Below, one piece after another: positions 6,877 through 9,558 of a DNA stretch of 9,558 nt. The first letter of the stretch is position 1. Each line of letters starts with the position of its first letter. Under the pieces are notes generated by a model. The model was not told the DNA's origin. It did not search any database and saw only the letters and a list, made by a program, of their open reading frames with translations. Made by a program: the position numbers and the translations under genes. Origin of the DNA: Dechloromonas sp. (GTDB taxonomy: Bacteria; Pseudomonadota; Gammaproteobacteria; Burkholderiales; Rhodocyclaceae); contig JAFLDQ010000138.1 in NCBI GenBank assembly GCA_017302355.1, positions 1-9,558 of the forward strand, read 5' to 3'.

Positions 6877-6892
6877 CAGCGCCGAGGCGCTG
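6877..6892 (+). repeat. Perfect palindrome in the hydrolase leader
   Basis: CAGCGCC and GGCGCTG are perfect inverted copies around the two bases GA. The site lies about 45 bases after the predicted transcription start and 28 bases before the ATG. It could be a dimeric repressor site or an RNA hairpin close to the ribosome binding site. No T-run follows it on either strand, so it is not an intrinsic terminator. Confidence 0.45.
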
Positions 6893-6920
6893 CCGCCAAC
6901 AGCCAATCCGGAACCAGAGC

Positions 6921-8501
6921 ATGCACCGATCCATCGCCAGAGCCCTCAAGTGGCTCCTCTTGTCGCTCCTTGTCATCGGCGTCGCGCTGCTCGCCTTGCG
7001 CTCGTATCGGGTGCTCGGCGGCCCCCCGTTGCAGCCGTGGCACACCTTCGTTCCCGAGGAACTCACGGCGGATCAGCTCGACGCGGCCGACTGGGCCCGC
7101 TACCTCGCGCAAGAGGATGCGATCATGGCCAGCGTGCGCGCCGAGGTCAGCCAGAAACTGGCGCCCGACCAGCGCGTGCCGATCAATCGCTACTTCGAGG
7201 CGAGCCCGGTCTACCCCGCCCGCTTCGCGCATGACTGGAACCGTTCCTACGTCCTGGAACCCGGCGGCAAGCCGGTCGGCGTGGTCGTCCTGCTGCACGG
7301 ACTGACGGATTCGCCCTACAGCCTGCGCCATGTCGCAAGACGCTATCGCGATCAGGGCTATGTCGCGATCGGCGTCCGCCTGCCGGCCCACGGCACCGTC
7401 CCCGCCGGCCTGACCGACGTCCGCTGGGAAGACTGGATGGCGGCGACGCGGCTGGCCGTCCGCGAGGCGCGCCGGCGCGTGCCGGCTCCGGCGCCGCTGC
7501 ATCTGGCCGGATTTTCCAACGGCGGAGCGCTGGCGATGAAATACTCGCTCGATGCGCTGGACAACCCGCAGCTCCCGCGCGCCGACCGCGTGATCCTGTT
7601 CACGCCGATGATCGGCATCACGCGGTTTGCGCGCTTCGCCGGGCTGGCCAGCCTGCCGGCGTTGCTGCCGCCATTCGCCAACGCCGCCTGGCTCAGCGTC
7701 ATTCCCGAGTTCAATCCGTTCAAGTACAACTCGTTTCCGGTCAACGGCGCGCGCCAGTCCTTCCGCCTGACCGACGCGCTGCAGGCGCAGATCGAGCGCA
7801 TGGCGCGCGCCGGCCAGCTCGGCCCCCTGCCGCCGGTGCTGACCTTCCAGTCGGTCATCGATTTCACCGTCAGCACGCCGGCGATCCTGACGGCCCTTTA
7901 CGCGAAACTGCCCGACAACGGCAGCGAGATCGTGCTTTTCGACGTGAACCGGACGCTCAAGTTCACTCCGTTGTTGCGCCCCTCCTCCTACGTCGCGATC
8001 GACCGCCTCGCGCCTACCGAACCCGCGACGTACCGGTTCACCGCCATCGCCAATGCCGACGGCGACAGCGACACGACGGTCGAGCGCAGCATCGCGCCCG
8101 GCCAGCTGGAGTCCGCGTCCCGCCCGCTGAACCTGCCGTATCCGCCGGGAATCTTCTCACTGTCGCACCTCGCGATCCCGATCCCGATGGACGATCCGCT
8201 GTACGGCATGCATCCCGATCCGAAGACGAAGGACGACTACGGCTACAACCTGGGCGCGATGGATGCCCGCGGCGAACGCGGCGCACTGATCGTCGATCAG
8301 GATTTCCTGACGCGGCTCTCGTCCAATCCCTTCTTCCCGTATCTGCTCGAACGCATCGACGGCGAGATCAGCCGGCCGTCCGGCCCGTCGGGGCGCAACA
8401 TCGCAACGATAACATCGCCGGCCCTGCCGGTGCGCGTCGAAGCCGTGCTGTCGACCCTCCTTCCGGGTGACGAAGGGTTGCAGCCGTTTGCCGCGCCGTG
8501 A
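6921..8501 (+). CDS. Membrane-anchored alpha/beta hydrolase (serine esterase/lysophospholipase-like)
   Basis: The 526-aa protein begins with a basic tip and one hydrophobic helix (residues 10-27), without a clear signal-peptidase site, so it is probably anchored in the inner membrane and faces the periplasm. The hydrolase core starts near residue 118: LLHGLTDSP (124-132) is the oxyanion-hole strand-loop, and GFSNG (197-201) is the GxSxG nucleophile elbow with Ser199. Asp314 in SVIDFTVST and His416 in SLSHLAIP are good candidates for the rest of the triad, by position and context. The protein is much longer than a plain 300-aa hydrolase. The extra length lies in the N-terminal 115 residues, a region of about 100 residues between the Ser and Asp, and a C-terminal tail after the His (NLGAMDARGERG and on). 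The substrate is unknown; a lipid or acyl ester is likely. It is transcribed alone, divergently from the FBT transporter. Confidence 0.82.
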   Translation: MHRSIARALKWLLLSLLVIGVALLALRSYRVLGGPPLQPWHTFVPEELTADQLDAADWARYLAQEDAIMASVRAEVSQKLAPDQRVPINRYFEASPVYPARFAHDWNRSYVLEPGGKPVGVVVLLHGLTDSPYSLRHVARRYRDQGYVAIGVRLPAHGTVPAGLTDVRWEDWMAATRLAVREARRRVPAPAPLHLAGFSNGGALAMKYSLDALDNPQLPRADRVILFTPMIGITRFARFAGLASLPALLPPFANAAWLSVIPEFNPFKYNSFPVNGARQSFRLTDALQAQIERMARAGQLGPLPPVLTFQSVIDFTVSTPAILTALYAKLPDNGSEIVLFDVNRTLKFTPLLRPSSYVAIDRLAPTEPATYRFTAIANADGDSDTTVERSIAPGQLESASRPLNLPYPPGIFSLSHLAIPIPMDDPLYGMHPDPKTKDDYGYNLGAMDARGERGALIVDQDFLTRLSSNPFFPYLLERIDGEISRPSGPSGRNIATITSPALPVRVEAVLSTLLPGDEGLQPFAAP

Positions 8502-8852
8502 CCGCGGCCATCGGCCCGATGACGCTGGAGGGCGGCGGCCGTTGGCCGGGCGGCCGGTCCTCTTCGCAATTTTTGCCTGCTTTCCGGGGTCGACCGCAAC
8601 AAGCGGCCTCTTTTCAGCGCAGCCAGGCGCATCCGGGCGCCAGCCGCCGTATTCCGGCCAGAGCGGCGACGCTCATCAACCGTTTGGCGGCAGGTTTCGG
8701 CGGCCAGCGACAGCCGTCCTGAACGCCCTCGGCAACTGCTGAAATCCGCAGGCCAGGCGGCGATCCCGGCAACCGGTCCCCCCCGGGTCCGCCGGTCCGT
8801 TCTCCACCGGAATCCTCAAGCAATCCGGGTTCCGCGGGATCGCAACGTCCCG
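8502..8852. other. Gene-free stretch between two convergent genes
   Basis: These 351 bases lie between the ends of the hydrolase gene and the minus-strand TonB-C gene. The open frames inside are short, rich in Gly, Pro and Arg, and match no family I know. Just after the hydrolase stop there is a small stem, CGGCC-GTT-GGCCG (8536-8548), in a GC-rich block, with five T's at 8570-8574. This could act as an imperfect terminator for the hydrolase gene, but the distance between stem and T-run is too long for a classic one. No clear terminator is visible for the minus-strand gene. Confidence 0.5.
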
Positions 8853-9558
8853 TCAATAGAGCCGGATCGCCGTGTCGAAATGCCAGGTCCGGCGGATCTC
8901 GATCACGTCGTAGTCGCGGGCAAGCGCCGGCTGGAACGGCAGATAAGGGGTCTGGCCGTGCACGATGCGTCGCACCGAATCATCGATGGCAGCCACCCCG
9001 CTGGAGCGAACGAAGGTCACGAACTCGACCGATCCGTCGCTGCGAATGGCCACCGTCACGATGGGCGGGGTGTGAGGCCGTTTCGCCGCTTCGCGCACCG
9101 TGTCGATCGTCACGTTGAGTTGGATCCTCCGGCTCCATGCTTCGGCGTACAGAATGAGTTCGCCATTGGGGTCGGTGCGCCCGAACAGCCTGGCGCGGCG
9201 CAAGGGGCTCGCCGACGGTGAAAGGCGGGTTCTCTCCTGAGCCGCTTCACGGCGGGCAGCCTCCTCGTCGAGTTGTCGTCCCATCGCCCGGCGCACGGCA
9301 TCCCGTCTTGCATCCTGCGCCCGTGCGGCATCGATCTGTGCCGCATCCTGCCGTGCTGCTGCCTGTCGCGCGCCCTCCTGGCGCTCGGCCTCCGCCCGCG
9401 CCGTCTCCTGCCGGGCCGTCTCCTGCCGGGCCGTCTCCTGCCGGGCCGTCTCCTGCCGGGCCGCTTCCTGCCGGGCCGCTTCCTGCCGGGCCGCTTCCTG
9501 CCGCGCCGCTTCCTGCCGCGCCGATTCCTGCCGGGCCGCTTCCTGCCGCGCCGCTTCC
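8853..9558 (-). CDS. TonB/TolA-like protein with pentapeptide-repeat arm and TonB-C domain; 5' end outside window
   Basis: The frame is open from the right edge to TGA 8855-8853, so the 234 visible residues are the C-terminal part of a longer protein. The first 50 or so are (A/S/T)ARQE pentads, which decay into an Ala/Arg/Asp/Gln-rich helix and then a charged linker. The last 105 residues form a TonB-C-type domain: an Arg/Leu helix (YAEAWSRRIQLNV), VTVAIRSDGSVEFV, the conserved VRSSGVAAIDDSV, YLPFQPAL, and a final strand ending IEIRRTWHF. In TonB and TolA this domain contacts outer-membrane proteins, while a long periplasmic arm links it to an N-terminal membrane helix. That helix must lie outside the window. 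A GTG at 9296 gives a shorter frame, but the repeats upstream stay in frame and belong to the gene. It is either an energy-transducing TonB-like protein or a TolA-like envelope protein. Confidence 0.82.
   Translation of the reverse strand, partial: EAARQEAARQESARQEAARQEAARQEAARQEAARQETARQETARQETARQETARAEAERQEGARQAAARQDAAQIDAARAQDARRDAVRRAMGRQLDEEAARREAAQERTRLSPSASPLRRARLFGRTDPNGELILYAEAWSRRIQLNVTIDTVREAAKRPHTPPIVTVAIRSDGSVEFVTFVRSSGVAAIDDSVRRIVHGQTPYLPFQPALARDYDVIEIRRTWHFDTAIRLY
9400..9558 (-). repeat. 15-bp in-frame tandem repeat coding for (A/S/T)ARQE
   Basis: Ten full copies and a partial one of a 15-bp unit are visible, and the array runs off the right edge. On the plus strand the unit is GCCGYYTCCTGCCGS. 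The four copies at 9400-9459 are identical (GCCGTCTCCTGCCGG, giving the Thr form). The later ones carry GCT (Ala) or GAT (Ser) and end in G or C. Degenerate copies continue in the same phase at 9340-9399. Because the unit is a multiple of three, gain or loss of copies changes only the length of the helical arm. Confidence 0.92.

Larger units (their letters stand above)
6542..6920. other. Divergent intergenic region between the FBT transporter and hydrolase genes
   Basis: This gap of about 380 bases separates two divergent genes, so it should hold both their promoters. The plus-direction promoter is recognisable (6797-6825). For the transporter I found no pair of -35 and -10 boxes that I trust. 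The part next to the hydrolase gene contains a perfect palindrome (6877-6892) and a short T-run (6858-6862). No open frame here looks like a real protein. Confidence 0.55.

Noticed and set aside
8614..8856. An 80-codon minus-strand open frame downstream of the TonB-C gene
   Set aside because: It is rich in Gly, Pro and Arg, overlaps the end of the TonB-C gene in another frame, and shows no ribosome binding site or recognisable domain.
9340..9558. The repeat block as a possible CRISPR array
   Set aside because: The units are 15 bp, directly abutting with no spacers, and read in frame as protein pentads that lead into a TonB-C domain.

Overview
The window is high-GC bacterial chromosome with dense coding, short gaps and G/C-ending codons. 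The gene families present are a GH103 lytic transglycosylase, a membrane-fused spermidine-synthase-like protein, an SRAP protein, a TonB-C protein and an anchored alpha/beta hydrolase. Together they point to a Gram-negative proteobacterium, most likely a betaproteobacterium such as a Rhodocyclales relative. The lineage is inferred from gene content and composition, not from a marker gene. I see no rRNA, tRNA, CRISPR array, insertion sequence, prophage or integrase.

Left part, plus strand. The 3' end of an MltB-type lytic murein transglycosylase (1-420) keeps only its tail and peptidoglycan-binding domain. A noncoding leader of about 365 bp follows, with a possible promoter and a clean hairpin. 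Three closely spaced plus-strand genes come next and may be one transcript: a 678-aa polytopic protein with a C-terminal spermidine-synthase-like domain (786-2822), a 77-aa lipoprotein (2860-3093), and the SRAP/YedK abasic-site shield protein (3101-3805).

Middle part, minus strand. A two-gene unit converges on yedK. A BT1/FBT-family transporter (541 aa from a GTG start at 6541) is followed 72 bp later by a homocysteine S-methyltransferase-family enzyme (315 aa) with a strong ribosome binding site. The enzyme keeps its three zinc cysteines but differs at both acidic positions that normally hold homocysteine. The FBT family carries folates, pterins and, in some members, S-adenosylmethionine, so the pair suggests uptake and use of a methyl-group compound. 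This is the most interesting part of the window.

Right part. A divergent plus-strand gene (6921-8501), with a recognisable sigma70-type promoter and a palindrome in its leader, encodes a membrane-anchored serine alpha/beta hydrolase. After about 350 bp without a gene, a minus-strand gene runs off the right edge. It encodes a TonB/TolA-like protein whose C-terminal TonB-C domain is preceded by a long helical arm made of (A/S/T)ARQE pentapeptides, encoded by a nearly perfect 15-bp tandem repeat.

The window reads mostly as ordinary chromosomal backbone for envelope upkeep, DNA-damage protection and metabolism. The best leads are the divergent methyltransferase with its transporter and the repeat-built envelope protein.
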